21,474 nt of DNA from positions 1 through 21,474 of the forward strand of contig JBIIZQ010000029.1 in NCBI GenBank assembly GCA_044346175.1. The letters are read 5' to 3'. Numbering within the stretch: the first letter of the stretch is position 1; each line of letters starts with the position of its first letter. This DNA is from JBJTUH01 sp044346175 (lineage in GTDB: Bacteria; Cyanobacteriota; Vampirovibrionia; Vampirovibrionales; JAJTHC01). Both the position numbers and the translations under genes were made by a program. Below, one piece after another: positions 1-8,189 of the stretch. The notes under the pieces were generated by a model. The model saw only the letters and a program-made list of their open reading frames with translations. It searched no databases and was not told the origin of the DNA.

Positions 1-116
1 ATTGGCTTGCTCGTTTTAAGAGGAGAGGAAAGGTTGTATCGAGGTCATTAGCGGATATGAAGCAAGCGATAGCGATGCAATTCCACCGTGTGAATACATC
101 AAAGCTAATTGGTTAA
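1..116 (+). CDS. IS1-family transposase, C-terminal end (cut by window start)
   Basis: The frame that starts at base 3 is open from the window edge to TAA at 114-116 and gives 37 residues beginning WLARFKRRGKVVSRSL. This resembles the conserved C-terminal block of IS1 InsB transposases (W-x-ARFKR...VVS-(K/R)-SL followed by a short Phe-containing helix). From knowledge of that family, it would catalyse DDE-type transposition of its own element. Only the tail is visible, so I cannot say whether the element is intact, and I found no convincing terminal inverted repeat downstream. The match is by eye on a short stretch, so a related DDE family is possible. Confidence 0.6.
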   Translation, partial: WLARFKRRGKVVSRSLADMKQAIAMQFHRVNTSKLIG

Positions 117-305
117 ATGTCTCGTTTTAATGAAGGTGCAAAAAAGAACGCCTCTAGAGATAAAACTCCTATTTTGCTTATGGACTATGCGCATTTGTAT
201 AATCGTATACTTAATGGGGACTCATCTTTACAGGAGGTAATACGTCGTATACATCGTCATGCTGCCCAAACAGGAAGTGCCTACTTACACCCTTCTGACT
301 TTTAA
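117..305 (+). CDS. Small hypothetical protein directly after the transposase stop
   Basis: This 62-residue ORF starts with an ATG that directly abuts the transposase stop codon (TAAATG) and lies in the same frame. The product is rich in charged and polar residues (Arg, Lys, His, Asp) with no membrane segment or motif I recognise. There is no clear ribosome binding site, so translation would need coupling to, or readthrough of, the transposase. It could be part of the insertion element's 3' end, a remnant of an older in-frame gene, or a chance ORF. No function is assigned. Confidence 0.25.
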   Translation: MSRFNEGAKKNASRDKTPILLMDYAHLYNRILNGDSSLQEVIRRIHRHAAQTGSAYLHPSDF

Positions 306-342
306 AAGGGGTCTTGGTAAGCATTGCGTTATTTACACTAAG

Positions 343-386
343 TAAGCAACAATGCCTCTTTCAATTGAAAGAGGCATTGTTGCTTA
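343..386. repeat. Perfect 44-bp palindrome beside the initiator tRNA
   Basis: Two exactly complementary 22-nt arms meet with no spacer at AATT (bases 363-366). The left arm begins TAAGCAACAATGCC. The palindrome lies 2 nt beyond the tRNA-encoded CCA, so on the minus strand it would form a long hairpin right after the tRNA and could act as its terminator or 3' processing signal. It is not followed by a clear T-run on either strand, so an intrinsic terminator is not certain. Confidence 0.75.
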
Positions 387-388
387 GA

Positions 389-465
<77 letters not shown>

Positions 466-499
466 ATGATACGGTGTTTCAAGGCATTAACCTCGTATA

Positions 500-532
500 A
501 TCTATAGTGCGGCAAACATCTTACGATGTCAA
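500..532 (-). promoter_or_regulatory. Possible promoter for the initiator tRNA
   Basis: On the minus strand a perfect TTGACA (-35 type, 527-532) lies upstream of an AT-rich block with TATAGAT (500-506), about 35 nt before the tRNA 5' end. The 20-nt spacing between these two boxes is longer than ideal, so the true -10 box is uncertain. Confidence 0.35.
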
Positions 533-670
533 GCCTCATGTACCGAGAGACATAGTACCCTGTTACCCATGACCGCTTTGTAACGAAAACTAGCACCCGT
601 GCATCACCCATGTTATGCTACCTACTAAGGGTTGCAGTATCATAACATTGCCAGAATCAGAGACTTCATC

Positions 671-2785
671 ATGTCGATTCAATCCGTAAGCCTATCGCTA
701 CCTAATTACTTGCAGAATCACTTACCAACAACGCACACTAAAACGCACCCTGCATGGCGGGTATCCCCTTTGCACGTGCCTCGCTTTGGAGCCATCACGA
801 CGGATGTCTCGATGGTGACTCCCATGAAAGCTCAAACCCCTTGGGCTACCAAAACCCCTGAAGAAGCCCTCAGTATCCCTTTTGAGCAGGCTTGGCAAAC
901 CCTAGAACAACGCCTAGGCAAAGAGACAGTGTATCATGCACTTAGTTTGGCACAACAAGGCAAAACATTACCTTTAAAAGCACCCGCTCATGAGCCACCA
1001 CACTTTCAAAAAACACCTGCTTGGATGCAAAAAGCCAAGTTTATAGGCGTACCCTCTACTGTTACAGGGAGTTATTTTCATAACGTTCAGTATGCGTTAA
1101 GCGTACCTGAAGGTGCCGTGCATTTACTACCTTTTTTTGAACATGGGGGGTCGGTATATGCCGCTACCAACTGGCAACCCAGTGCGAGTTACTTACACCC
1201 ACAACTTGCACAAAAAGGCTTGCAGACCCCTCAGCAGCAGCTGGCTTTTAGTGTCAGTATGCTTCATGCCATGGGGAAGCGTGTTGGATTTGACCTTGTT
1301 CCGCACGTTGACCGCTTTGCTGAAACAGTCTTTACGCATCCTGGTTTTTTTGAATGGATTCATATTCATCCTAAAACACATCATGTAGATGAACGCCAAA
1401 ATCGTGATGCGAACCATCAAGCTGTTGAAAAGCTCATCACCCAGTATCTTATACAAAACGGTACCCCCACGGGAGAAAAATTAGACCCTAAAGTCGCTCA
1501 TGCACTGTTTCAACCAGAGGTCTCTCAAGCCACACGTGAACGCTTACTTTTTGGTACAGGAGACCTTGCAAGCCGAACTGAAGCACGTATTCGCTTAATG
1601 CAGTGGGTGCGTCAGCATGGCTATGATACGGTAGGGCAAGCAGGAGCGGCACCTTATCGTCCTGTCGTGGTCAAGAAAATGGTGCCTGATGGACAAGGGA
1701 ATCATTGGCCTGAGTTTACCCTGAAACACATGCAACACGGTATGCGAGATGATATTGTAGGCAATGTAACACCCTATAAACTTTACCATGTACTTCCTGA
1801 TGGTACCCCCGATATTACACGCATTAACCAACCTGTTTGGGACTATTTAACACAACAAACGGAGACTTTAGTAAAAAATTACCAGTTTGACTTTTTTAGA
1901 GCGGATATGGCACATATCCAACAAAGCCATAGTAACCCCAAACAATCGTATGACCTCCACCGCCCGCCCGAGCTGTATCAAGTCCTTAAAAGCCACATCC
2001 AAAAAACTCAAAATCCTGCTTTTGGTACGTTTGCTGAATCGTTTTTACTTCAGGGTATTGTTTCAGCGAAAGAGGATATGCGTCATAAGGGCTTTGATGT
2101 TGTACTGGGTCCCTTTCAGTACATTGCTTCCGAGTCCAAAGATTATGCGCGTAACCTCAAGTATTGGTTACAACGGAGCATGTTTCATCTTGACCCGTTT
2201 AAAGTATCACTTTCAAGCATGACAACCGATAGTGACCAGCCACAACACAAAGCCATTTTTGCCAATCCTGTAGCACATAAGCTACGCCTATTTTTAGGGT
2301 ATTTTTTACCCTTACCTGCATACAATGGGATGGGTGTTGCTTCGGTAGGGCATCACATGCACGATACCTCTCGTAGCTTAGATGATGCTTTGGCACCCGT
2401 CGTATGGCATACAGATAAAACGCGCTTCCAGCAAGCACGCCTGATACGCCAATTATGGACGCAGTATCGCCCCTTGTTAGAACAAGGACATACTTCTTTT
2501 CTTCCTAGTCAAAACCCTAACTTATTGATATGGTCGATACATCAATGGACGCATCCTCTGAAAGATAGTAAAGGTTTGTTGGCAATGGCGAATCTGGATA
2601 TGCACCATAGCCACGACTTGGAGGGGTTACGTCAAGAGGCTCACGAGCTTTATGAAACGCTACTTCAAAGCACAAACTTGATGCAACGACAGAAAAAAAG
2701 TCAAGAAGGTCAAACAGACGCTCCTAGCAAAGCAAGCCTAGCGCCTCTTGAGCCTGGGGAAGTACGCTTATTCGCTTTAGGCTAG
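671..2785 (+). CDS. GH13-like (alpha-amylase superfamily) glycoside hydrolase
   Basis: I place the start at ATG 671 (704 residues). A TTG at 632 would add 13 residues, and neither start has a strong ribosome site. The four alpha-amylase regions are recognisable in order: a region I-like DLVPHVDR (residues 208-215), a region II-like FRADMAH (409-415) with Asp412 at the nucleophile position, a region III-like AFGTFAES with Glu456 at the acid/base position, and a region IV-like TTDSD near 518-522. The family cleaves or transfers alpha-glucans through a TIM barrel. Region I lacks the usual Asn-His, and a long insertion lies between regions I and II. I see no clear signal peptide, so it is probably cytoplasmic. 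Substrate is unknown. The gene stands alone on the plus strand and converges on the next gene with a 25-bp gap. Confidence 0.65.
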   Translation: MSIQSVSLSLPNYLQNHLPTTHTKTHPAWRVSPLHVPRFGAITTDVSMVTPMKAQTPWATKTPEEALSIPFEQAWQTLEQRLGKETVYHALSLAQQGKTLPLKAPAHEPPHFQKTPAWMQKAKFIGVPSTVTGSYFHNVQYALSVPEGAVHLLPFFEHGGSVYAATNWQPSASYLHPQLAQKGLQTPQQQLAFSVSMLHAMGKRVGFDLVPHVDRFAETVFTHPGFFEWIHIHPKTHHVDERQNRDANHQAVEKLITQYLIQNGTPTGEKLDPKVAHALFQPEVSQATRERLLFGTGDLASRTEARIRLMQWVRQHGYDTVGQAGAAPYRPVVVKKMVPDGQGNHWPEFTLKHMQHGMRDDIVGNVTPYKLYHVLPDGTPDITRINQPVWDYLTQQTETLVKNYQFDFFRADMAHIQQSHSNPKQSYDLHRPPELYQVLKSHIQKTQNPAFGTFAESFLLQGIVSAKEDMRHKGFDVVLGPFQYIASESKDYARNLKYWLQRSMFHLDPFKVSLSSMTTDSDQPQHKAIFANPVAHKLRLFLGYFLPLPAYNGMGVASVGHHMHDTSRSLDDALAPVVWHTDKTRFQQARLIRQLWTQYRPLLEQGHTSFLPSQNPNLLIWSIHQWTHPLKDSKGLLAMANLDMHHSHDLEGLRQEAHELYETLLQSTNLMQRQKKSQEGQTDAPSKASLAPLEPGEVRLFALG

Positions 2786-2810
2786 GGGCGTGCTTATCGC
2801 TTCAAAGAGA

Positions 2811-3917
2811 TTAAGGGAGAGGAACTCCTCCAGTATTTGGAGATGCTTCAGGGAGGGGTGGATGTGCCTCAATGTCTTGTTCTGAAGCATGCTCTGGTGC
2901 AAGTAAAGCGTTTTCTTCGTCTGATGTACTTGCTGGAATGTCATGATTGCTTTTGGTTTGTTCTTCCTCGGCTATTTTCCCCAAAGTGTCCAACTTATTG
3001 AAAAGCTGATGTTGCCAGAAAAGGGTATGTTCTGGTAAGCCAACTTTTTGTGAAATAACGACCATCGTGACGAGTTCATCAAGCTGAAAAGGGTAGCTAG
3101 AAGCAAGTTTTTCAAGTGTTGTAAGGAGTAAGCGTGTTTGAGCCTCTTGACTTCGAGCCTCTGTTTGACCCTCTGCCAAACTGGCTATCGATAAAAATAC
3201 ACTCAGTTCGGGCGGTTCAGGGGTTTGCTGTTGTAAACTTGTAAAGCGTTTTTCAAGGGCTTGGGCAATTTGCTTAGTGGGATGCAACCCTTGCACCATA
3301 GCCATTTCAAATAAACTTAACTCGTCAAGATGTGCCGTGATATATTTTAATGCACTTTCACGTTCGCCTCCTGATTCTAAAGCACCTATGGCTTGAAACA
3401 AAAGCAATTCGTGCTGTTGTGTGGGTTGCATCAAAAGGTAAGTGAGCTTTTGCATGTTTTCATCGCCTAGAATCCCAGCAATTTCGCTATCTTTCAGGGC
3501 GACTTCTTGCGTATTTTGGCGTTCGTTACTTTCAACCCACGTAGCGGTATGACCTAAAGTAGCCGTTTTAACTGTACTGTAGCGTCCTTGGGTATTATCG
3601 CCCATCATGGCAAGAAAAATACCACCTGTTGATGTTTCACCTCCCTTGGTACTTGCTATAGTGCGTGTGGTGTCGTGGGTGTGTTGTTGATGTAGGGCTT
3701 TCATCCATTGTGTGACAGGACGCATGAGCCGTTCCTGATGCCATTGGCTTATCATGTAGGCTTGTGCCGTTGGGGGATGATACCCAAGGACTAGGACGCT
3801 TAATGTTAAGATACTTAAAAGTACCAGACCTTGCTGACGTGCCGTACTTTGTGGAGGTAGGCTTTTGTGAGTCAACTGAGAAGAAAGAACGTACCATACA
3901 TTAGCGAAGTGCCACAT
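2811..3917 (-). CDS. Hypothetical protein with N-terminal membrane segment
   Basis: This 368-residue protein has a hydrophobic stretch at about residues 30-45 (GLVLLSILTLSVLVLGY), followed by TAQA. It could be a long signal peptide cleaved after AQA or a type II membrane anchor. The rest is hydrophilic, rich in Gln, Glu, Thr and Leu, and looks mostly helical. The middle part (about 140-310) might hold TPR- or HEAT-like helical repeats, but I cannot show this. The C-terminus is acidic and Pro-rich, hence probably disordered. The start is supported by TCCTTT at 3929-3934 (AAAGGA on the coding strand), 11 nt upstream of ATG. No family is recognised; the layout suggests a protein acting in the periplasm or on the outer face of the membrane. 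Confidence 0.7.
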   Translation of the reverse strand: MWHFANVWYVLSSQLTHKSLPPQSTARQQGLVLLSILTLSVLVLGYHPPTAQAYMISQWHQERLMRPVTQWMKALHQQHTHDTTRTIASTKGGETSTGGIFLAMMGDNTQGRYSTVKTATLGHTATWVESNERQNTQEVALKDSEIAGILGDENMQKLTYLLMQPTQQHELLLFQAIGALESGGERESALKYITAHLDELSLFEMAMVQGLHPTKQIAQALEKRFTSLQQQTPEPPELSVFLSIASLAEGQTEARSQEAQTRLLLTTLEKLASSYPFQLDELVTMVVISQKVGLPEHTLFWQHQLFNKLDTLGKIAEEEQTKSNHDIPASTSDEENALLAPEHASEQDIEAHPPLPEASPNTGGVPLP

Positions 3918-4107
3918 AAGCGTAAGTATCCTTTACATGTGGGTTACAAAAGGGTTGAAAGCCCTAAAAGCCTTCAATCGAGCATGTCATGGTGTCGTCT
4001 TATGAACCTGTCCACACGTGACGATACCTGTATGCCTTTGATTTCGGATACCTGTCTCTACAGATAAAGGCTTACCCTTAATGTTCCCCTAAATGTGCGA
4101 TATGTTG

Positions 4108-4322
4108 TTAGGTAGTGTCGACATTTGTTTGGGTCATAGATAGCCCCCCACCCACATCTTTTGGAGACCAACCATTGTCGACACGAATGATACGGCTTTT
4201 TCACGTCATACCGATGAAAATCGGTATCTATCCCTCGCTCATACACAACGCCCTATGGATTCCGACCTTCGTCGGAATGACAATGCGAGATATCAAAGAT
4301 AGGTACTCTCGACACTACCTAA
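4108..4322. mobile_element. MITE-like element with 14-bp terminal inverted repeats
   Basis: TTAGGTAGTGTCGA at 4108-4121 is exactly inverted as TCGACACTACCTAA at 4309-4322, enclosing 215 bp with no credible gene. If the ends are taken as GGTAGTGTCGA, a TA lies just outside each end, which would fit the TA target duplication of IS630/Tc1-type elements; this is suggestive only, because TTA/TAA are also part of the inverted repeat. A second inverted copy of the core (GTGTCGACA 4115-4123 against TGTCGACAC 4176-4184) lies inside, as does one REP-like pair. It would be a non-autonomous element moved by a transposase encoded elsewhere. Confidence 0.5.
4204..4281. repeat. REP-like paired palindrome, copy A
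   Basis: Two 27-nt units face each other. Unit 1 (4204-4230) has the stem TACCGA...TCGGTA. Unit 2 (4255-4281), in inverted orientation, has the stem TTCCGA...TCGGAA. Each unit carries GTCAT at one end and a TATC/ATCC-type border at the other. The same architecture recurs at 6041-6118 and 14519-14598. The pair lies inside the MITE-like element. Such units are typical intergenic repeats in bacteria and form hairpins in RNA. Confidence 0.8.
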
Positions 4323-4371
4323 TAGACCCGATACGCATGTTTATGATGCCTTCCGATGTCAGTGATTCACC

Positions 4372-5793
4372 CTAGAAGTCTTCTCGACCCTTACCCCATG
4401 GTGTAGGTACTTTATAGTATGGTGCAAGGGCATAGGCTGTATTAAAGCTGTTTTCGCTTACCCCCCTTGCTAATAGTCCTCCCGCTTTTCGGGTAAAGGG
4501 TAAACTTTTACCGTACCAAGGAAGGGTTTCACCAGTAAGCTGGTTGAAGGATTGGTTATGCTGGGGCTGAAACTTACTCAAATGATTGACCCCTTTTTTA
4601 GCCCAAGGTTTTACAACCGCCTCAGCCCCATTGGCGGAATGATATCCTAACTCAGAAGCAACCAGTCCTACGGTACCTGAACGTAAAATACTGCCGACAT
4701 CTTTCCCTGTGAAGGTAGCAGCCAGTGCATTTTTGCCTTTATCCATTTCGGCTTGGCTTTGCAGGTTCATATCTCCCATAGCACCCCAGGTAAAGTTCCC
4801 TGCCATATCAATACTTCTATTTTCAAGGAAACGTTTGGCATGGGTAAGGGTATGATGTGCAGAGTCGCTGATAAAAGTACCCTTAGGTGCTTTACTACCA
4901 AGATTGACTGTCACTCCCGCTCCTTTAATGACATTCGCCGCATTCACGCCAAAGCCATTCACGGCACCATCCATCGCTGCTTTGGTGTAATCTTCTTTTG
5001 TTTTAAAACCACTACTGGCTTGGTTAAGGGCGGTTAATCCGACGTTTGAGGCAACCCCTACAGCGGTAGAAGCCCCTAAGCCTGCTGCAATCGTGGTACC
5101 TGTACCCATCCCAGCGAGTAAAGTTGTCCCACCAATGGCAAGGGTACCCCCACCAGTGGCAACGGCGGAGGAAACAATCGCTGCGGTAGCCACGGCTTGG
5201 GTTGCGGTACGCCATGCGTTACGACCAGAAATGGCAACGTCCACTCGGGTTTGTGCTTTGTCAGAAGCATTGATAGCTTTTTCTGTGAGGGCTTTAAAGT
5301 CTTTAGCATTGAGAGGCTTACGGTTTTTCTTGGCACTTTCAATGGCTTTTTCAAGGTTTGTAATTTCTTTTTGACTCTCTGTCAGGGCTTCATTTTGAGC
5401 CGTTTTACTACCGTTACCTGCATGGATGGTCGCAAATTTAATTTCAGGGAGTTTGAGTGCTTTGAGTCCCTTATTGAGTCCCCAAGCACCTTCTTGTAAC
5501 CACGCTGCGCCTCCGTCAAAAATACCTTTAGGCTGGGCTTCTTGTGATTTCTTTTTCTTTAGGATTTCAGCTTGTGTGGTTCTTAGGCTTTGTAGCACCT
5601 CTTCAGGCGTTTGACTACTAAGGGGTGGTTTCCCGTCTGGTGTTTTGCCTGGTTTGATGAGTGCTGGGTTAAGACGAGGTGTGGTAGTACGTAAATTGGT
5701 TCTTACAGAGGTACGCCCCGACTCAAGCGGACGAATTTTGGTGGGGGATACGGTAACACGTGTTCTAACTTGTACACCAGATGATACGGCCAT
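4372..5793 (-). CDS. Hypothetical Gly/Ala-rich protein
   Basis: I choose ATG 5793 (473 residues, MAVSSGVQVR...) because AAGG motifs lie just upstream on the coding strand; an ORF start at 5886 has no ribosome site. The first 70 residues are basic and rich in Thr, Pro and Arg, and probably disordered. Residues 65-185 are charged and helical, perhaps coiled coil, with a KKKK run near 79. Residues 197-258 form a long stretch of Gly, Ala, Thr and Val with glycine-zipper spacing. The remainder is a mixed, possibly folded domain ending in PTPWGKGREDF. Similar Gly/Ala-rich hydrophobic stretches occur in polymorphic-toxin and surface proteins as membrane-inserting or packing segments, but no toxin motif is seen. 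There is no signal peptide. Function is unknown. Confidence 0.65.
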   Translation of the reverse strand: MAVSSGVQVRTRVTVSPTKIRPLESGRTSVRTNLRTTTPRLNPALIKPGKTPDGKPPLSSQTPEEVLQSLRTTQAEILKKKKSQEAQPKGIFDGGAAWLQEGAWGLNKGLKALKLPEIKFATIHAGNGSKTAQNEALTESQKEITNLEKAIESAKKNRKPLNAKDFKALTEKAINASDKAQTRVDVAISGRNAWRTATQAVATAAIVSSAVATGGGTLAIGGTTLLAGMGTGTTIAAGLGASTAVGVASNVGLTALNQASSGFKTKEDYTKAAMDGAVNGFGVNAANVIKGAGVTVNLGSKAPKGTFISDSAHHTLTHAKRFLENRSIDMAGNFTWGAMGDMNLQSQAEMDKGKNALAATFTGKDVGSILRSGTVGLVASELGYHSANGAEAVVKPWAKKGVNHLSKFQPQHNQSFNQLTGETLPWYGKSLPFTRKAGGLLARGVSENSFNTAYALAPYYKVPTPWGKGREDF

Positions 5794-5997
5794 GACCTTG
5801 AACCTTGTTCTCTCTAAAGTGTAAGCATGCGTATATACCTTAGTGCTTACAGGCATATAGTATAAGGCAATAAACACACTGAGCATTTAAAAATTGCTGG
5901 GTCCATCCGAATATCCTAAAAAGCCCTTCGTCGTTTTATGGGGGGCGGTTTGTAGCCGTCCCGTTGGTAGGGGTATTAGGTTGCGGTAGGGTTATAA

Positions 5998-6032
5998 ACC
6001 CTCCCCTGTGCTCTGCATCGGATGGGGAGGGT
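5998..6032. terminator. Possible terminator hairpin between two minus-strand genes
   Basis: ACCCTCCCC (5998-6006) pairs with GGGGAGGGT (6024-6032) around a 17-nt loop. On the plus strand it is followed by GGTTTTTGG. On the minus strand, the direction in which pepA is read, no good U-tract follows. It may slow or stop transcription leaving pepA, but the polarity does not fit well. The gap 5794-6157 otherwise holds only the REP-like pair B. Confidence 0.35.
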
Positions 6033-6040
6033 GGTTTTTG

Positions 6041-6118
6041 GTCATACCGATGAAAATCGGTATCCATTTCTCGTTTACACAATAAGCTCTATGGATACCG
6101 ACCTCCGTCGGTATGACG
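6041..6118. repeat. REP-like paired palindrome, copy B
   Basis: Unit 1 (6041-6067) and the inverted unit 2 (6091-6118) both have the stem TACCGA...TCGGTA, with loops TGAAAA and, in the second unit read in the same sense, CGGAGG. The spacer is 23 nt, close to those of copies A and C. It sits 39 bp downstream of the pepA stop codon. Confidence 0.8.
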
Positions 6119-6157
6119 TAAAAAAATAGTCAACATGCCTTAATTTGCAAACAGCTC

Positions 6158-7879
6158 CTATTGGCTACAGGACGTGCCATGGCAAAAGGCTTGGTCAATG
6201 ACAAACTGAATCAGGGTTTTTTGAGCAATCCCTGTGGCTTTGTCATCATCAGTCATATCAGCACCAGCAATATCAAGATGGACGATGGGTAGCTTTTTGT
6301 TTTTTGCCCCAGTCATCACAAATGCCGCAGCGGTTTGAGCCCCTCTAAAGCGTCCGTAAGTACTGTTTACAAGGTCGGCACCATCCAACTTACATTTAAT
6401 GGCTTCGTAGTCCTCTTCAACCACTTCAAGCGTTTGGTAGGGGTCGCCCACTTTGTCCATGGCTTCCGTGACCGTCGTGCGCCATGTGGTATCGTTAGAC
6501 ATCACGGCAATTCTACGACCCACAGCCACCATCGCAGCGCCTGTCAGTGTGGCAATGGTAAGCATGACATCAGGGTTTGAAGCCTCTTCGGCTTTTGTGA
6601 CCGCATCAATCAAGGTTAAACGACCTTCGGCATCGGTGTGACGAATTTCAATGTACTTCCCACAGGTGGCACGAATAATGGTATCGGGTACCGTCGCATG
6701 GGCATCAATCTTGTTGGGGGTTGCCGCACAATACACAGACACCTCAACGTCAGGAATCTGAAGGGTGGCAATGGCTTTTAGAGCGGTTAGTACCATGGCA
6801 CCGCCTGTCATATCGCCTTTCATGGTATTCATGACATTCCCAGGCTTGACTTGATAACCGCCTGTGTCGAACATCACCCCTTTACCGACTAGGGCGATTT
6901 TTTTACGCTCGGTTTTCCCTTCCGAGAGTGTGGGTGAAACATACTTGGCTGTAATAAACTTTGGGGGGTCGCTTGCCACGGAGCCTCGTGCCACTTCAAA
7001 AAAGGCGGGCATTTCTTGTTCTAACCAAGAAAGGTCGTCAAATACTTCGACGGTGACCCCTTCCAAGGCCGTCAAACTGCGTGCCAAATTGGCTAATACG
7101 TCTGTCTTTTTAAGGTTGGGGGGCATGTTCACCAAGTCTTTTGACTCGCTACGTGCCTGAGCGAGGGCAAAAGCTTTTTTAGCATAGCATTCTGAAGGTT
7201 GCTCGGACATCAAGACATGCACTGTATGGAGGTCGGGGGTGGGGTCTTTGTGTGCTGTTTGCTTGGTAATGCCTTCTAAAGAGCGGTAAGTTGCTTGATA
7301 AATAGCGTCAATCCCAGCTTCAAAGCTTACCTCAGGGCTTAAGGCTGTTTTGCAGGGGAATACCACGGCAACACTACCTACCTGTTTGAGACTTTTTACA
7401 GAGGCAAAGGCTTTTTGAACGGCTTTATCCAGCTTAACGTAAGTTACTTTAGCGGCTTTGCCTAGCCCTACCAAGATAATGCGGATAGGCACACGTTTTT
7501 CACCCACGAGTCCCTTCCATGTAAAGAGCTTACCATGACCAGCATCAAAGCCTTCTTCATCAAGGAGGGGGGCAAAATGACACTCCTCTTGCATCCCCAA
7601 CACATGGGGGAGTTCTTTTAGGAGGTCGCAACAGTGGATTTTATCACTCGCAGGATGCTTTACCTCGTCTTTATCATGGGTAGCATCATGGCTTGTTTCA
7701 TGGACGCAGTGGGTTTCAGGACAGGGGGAAGGGTCGGTTTCTTCATCACACTGAAGCACAGGTACAATTAAGACAGAGGTATGAGGGCTTTGGGTATCTT
7801 GGGCAATGGCGGCTTCAAGGAGTGGTTTCCATTGGCTTAACGCATGACGATGAAAGGTAAGACCTAAAGAAGGCATCAT
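6158..7879 (-). CDS. pepA: Leucyl (cytosol) aminopeptidase, M17 family
   Basis: This 573-residue protein removes N-terminal amino acids from peptides using two metal ions. The C-terminal catalytic half carries the M17 signature as HTDAEGRLTLIDA (415-427; usually NTDAEGRL). The expected ligands and catalytic residues are present: Lys333, Asp338 (FDTGG), Lys345, Asp356 (MKGDMTGG), Asp416, Glu418 and Arg420. The N-terminal half is longer than the usual ~500-residue enzyme because of a Cys/His-rich insertion at about 44-101 (CDEETDPSPCPETHCVH and following), which may bind metal; the C-terminus also ends with CHGTSCSQ. Two consecutive ATG codons (7879 and 7876) can serve as start, with AGGA 12 nt upstream. 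The enzyme family is certain; the role of the insertion is unknown. It is transcribed away from the methyltransferase gene. Confidence 0.95.
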   Translation of the reverse strand: MMPSLGLTFHRHALSQWKPLLEAAIAQDTQSPHTSVLIVPVLQCDEETDPSPCPETHCVHETSHDATHDKDEVKHPASDKIHCCDLLKELPHVLGMQEECHFAPLLDEEGFDAGHGKLFTWKGLVGEKRVPIRIILVGLGKAAKVTYVKLDKAVQKAFASVKSLKQVGSVAVVFPCKTALSPEVSFEAGIDAIYQATYRSLEGITKQTAHKDPTPDLHTVHVLMSEQPSECYAKKAFALAQARSESKDLVNMPPNLKKTDVLANLARSLTALEGVTVEVFDDLSWLEQEMPAFFEVARGSVASDPPKFITAKYVSPTLSEGKTERKKIALVGKGVMFDTGGYQVKPGNVMNTMKGDMTGGAMVLTALKAIATLQIPDVEVSVYCAATPNKIDAHATVPDTIIRATCGKYIEIRHTDAEGRLTLIDAVTKAEEASNPDVMLTIATLTGAAMVAVGRRIAVMSNDTTWRTTVTEAMDKVGDPYQTLEVVEEDYEAIKCKLDGADLVNSTYGRFRGAQTAAAFVMTGAKNKKLPIVHLDIAGADMTDDDKATGIAQKTLIQFVIDQAFCHGTSCSQ

Positions 7880-8189
7880 AGTAAGAGAGTATCCTGTTCA
7901 CTTAGGAATAACAAATAGGAGGACGATGCACGCAAGGCGTAGTGTGTAGCGGGTGCCAATCTTAGCGGCTTATTCCCTGCTCATACATCTATTCTAGTGA
8001 ATATACTACTAAAAGCAAACACCTGCCATGGTATGCCTTCAGGGGTTCGTCTGCTTGTAGGATATGTACTTTAAAGCGTCCTGCCCAGTGACTGCCGCAT
8101 GACATCTACGTGAGGCTAAGCTATACTATGAAACATGATGCCGTACCCAAGGTCATCGCTTATACGCTGTGCTTTCATGATTCGAGCCA
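7880..8189. other. Divergent intergenic region between pepA and the methyltransferase
   Basis: This 310-bp gap separates two divergent genes and should hold the promoters for both. A good plus-strand promoter is listed separately. On the minus strand a TAGAAT (about 7990-7995) could be a -10 box for pepA, but the -35 is poor. No gene, repeat or RNA structure was recognised. Confidence 0.5.
8099..8127 (+). promoter_or_regulatory. Sigma-70-type promoter for the methyltransferase-nadE unit
   Basis: ATGACA (8099-8104; one mismatch to TTGACA) and TATACT (8122-8127) are separated by exactly 17 nt. Transcription would begin near 8134, leaving a leader of about 55 nt before the ATG at 8190. Confidence 0.5.

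Noticed and set aside
4115..4375. 86-residue plus-strand ORF between two minus-strand genes
   Set aside because: It is translated mostly from the MITE-like ends and the REP-like pair, so it is repeat DNA, not a gene.
4204..6118. CRISPR-like array
   Set aside because: The repeats are inverted pairs, far apart and few, with no regular spacers; no cas gene is present.
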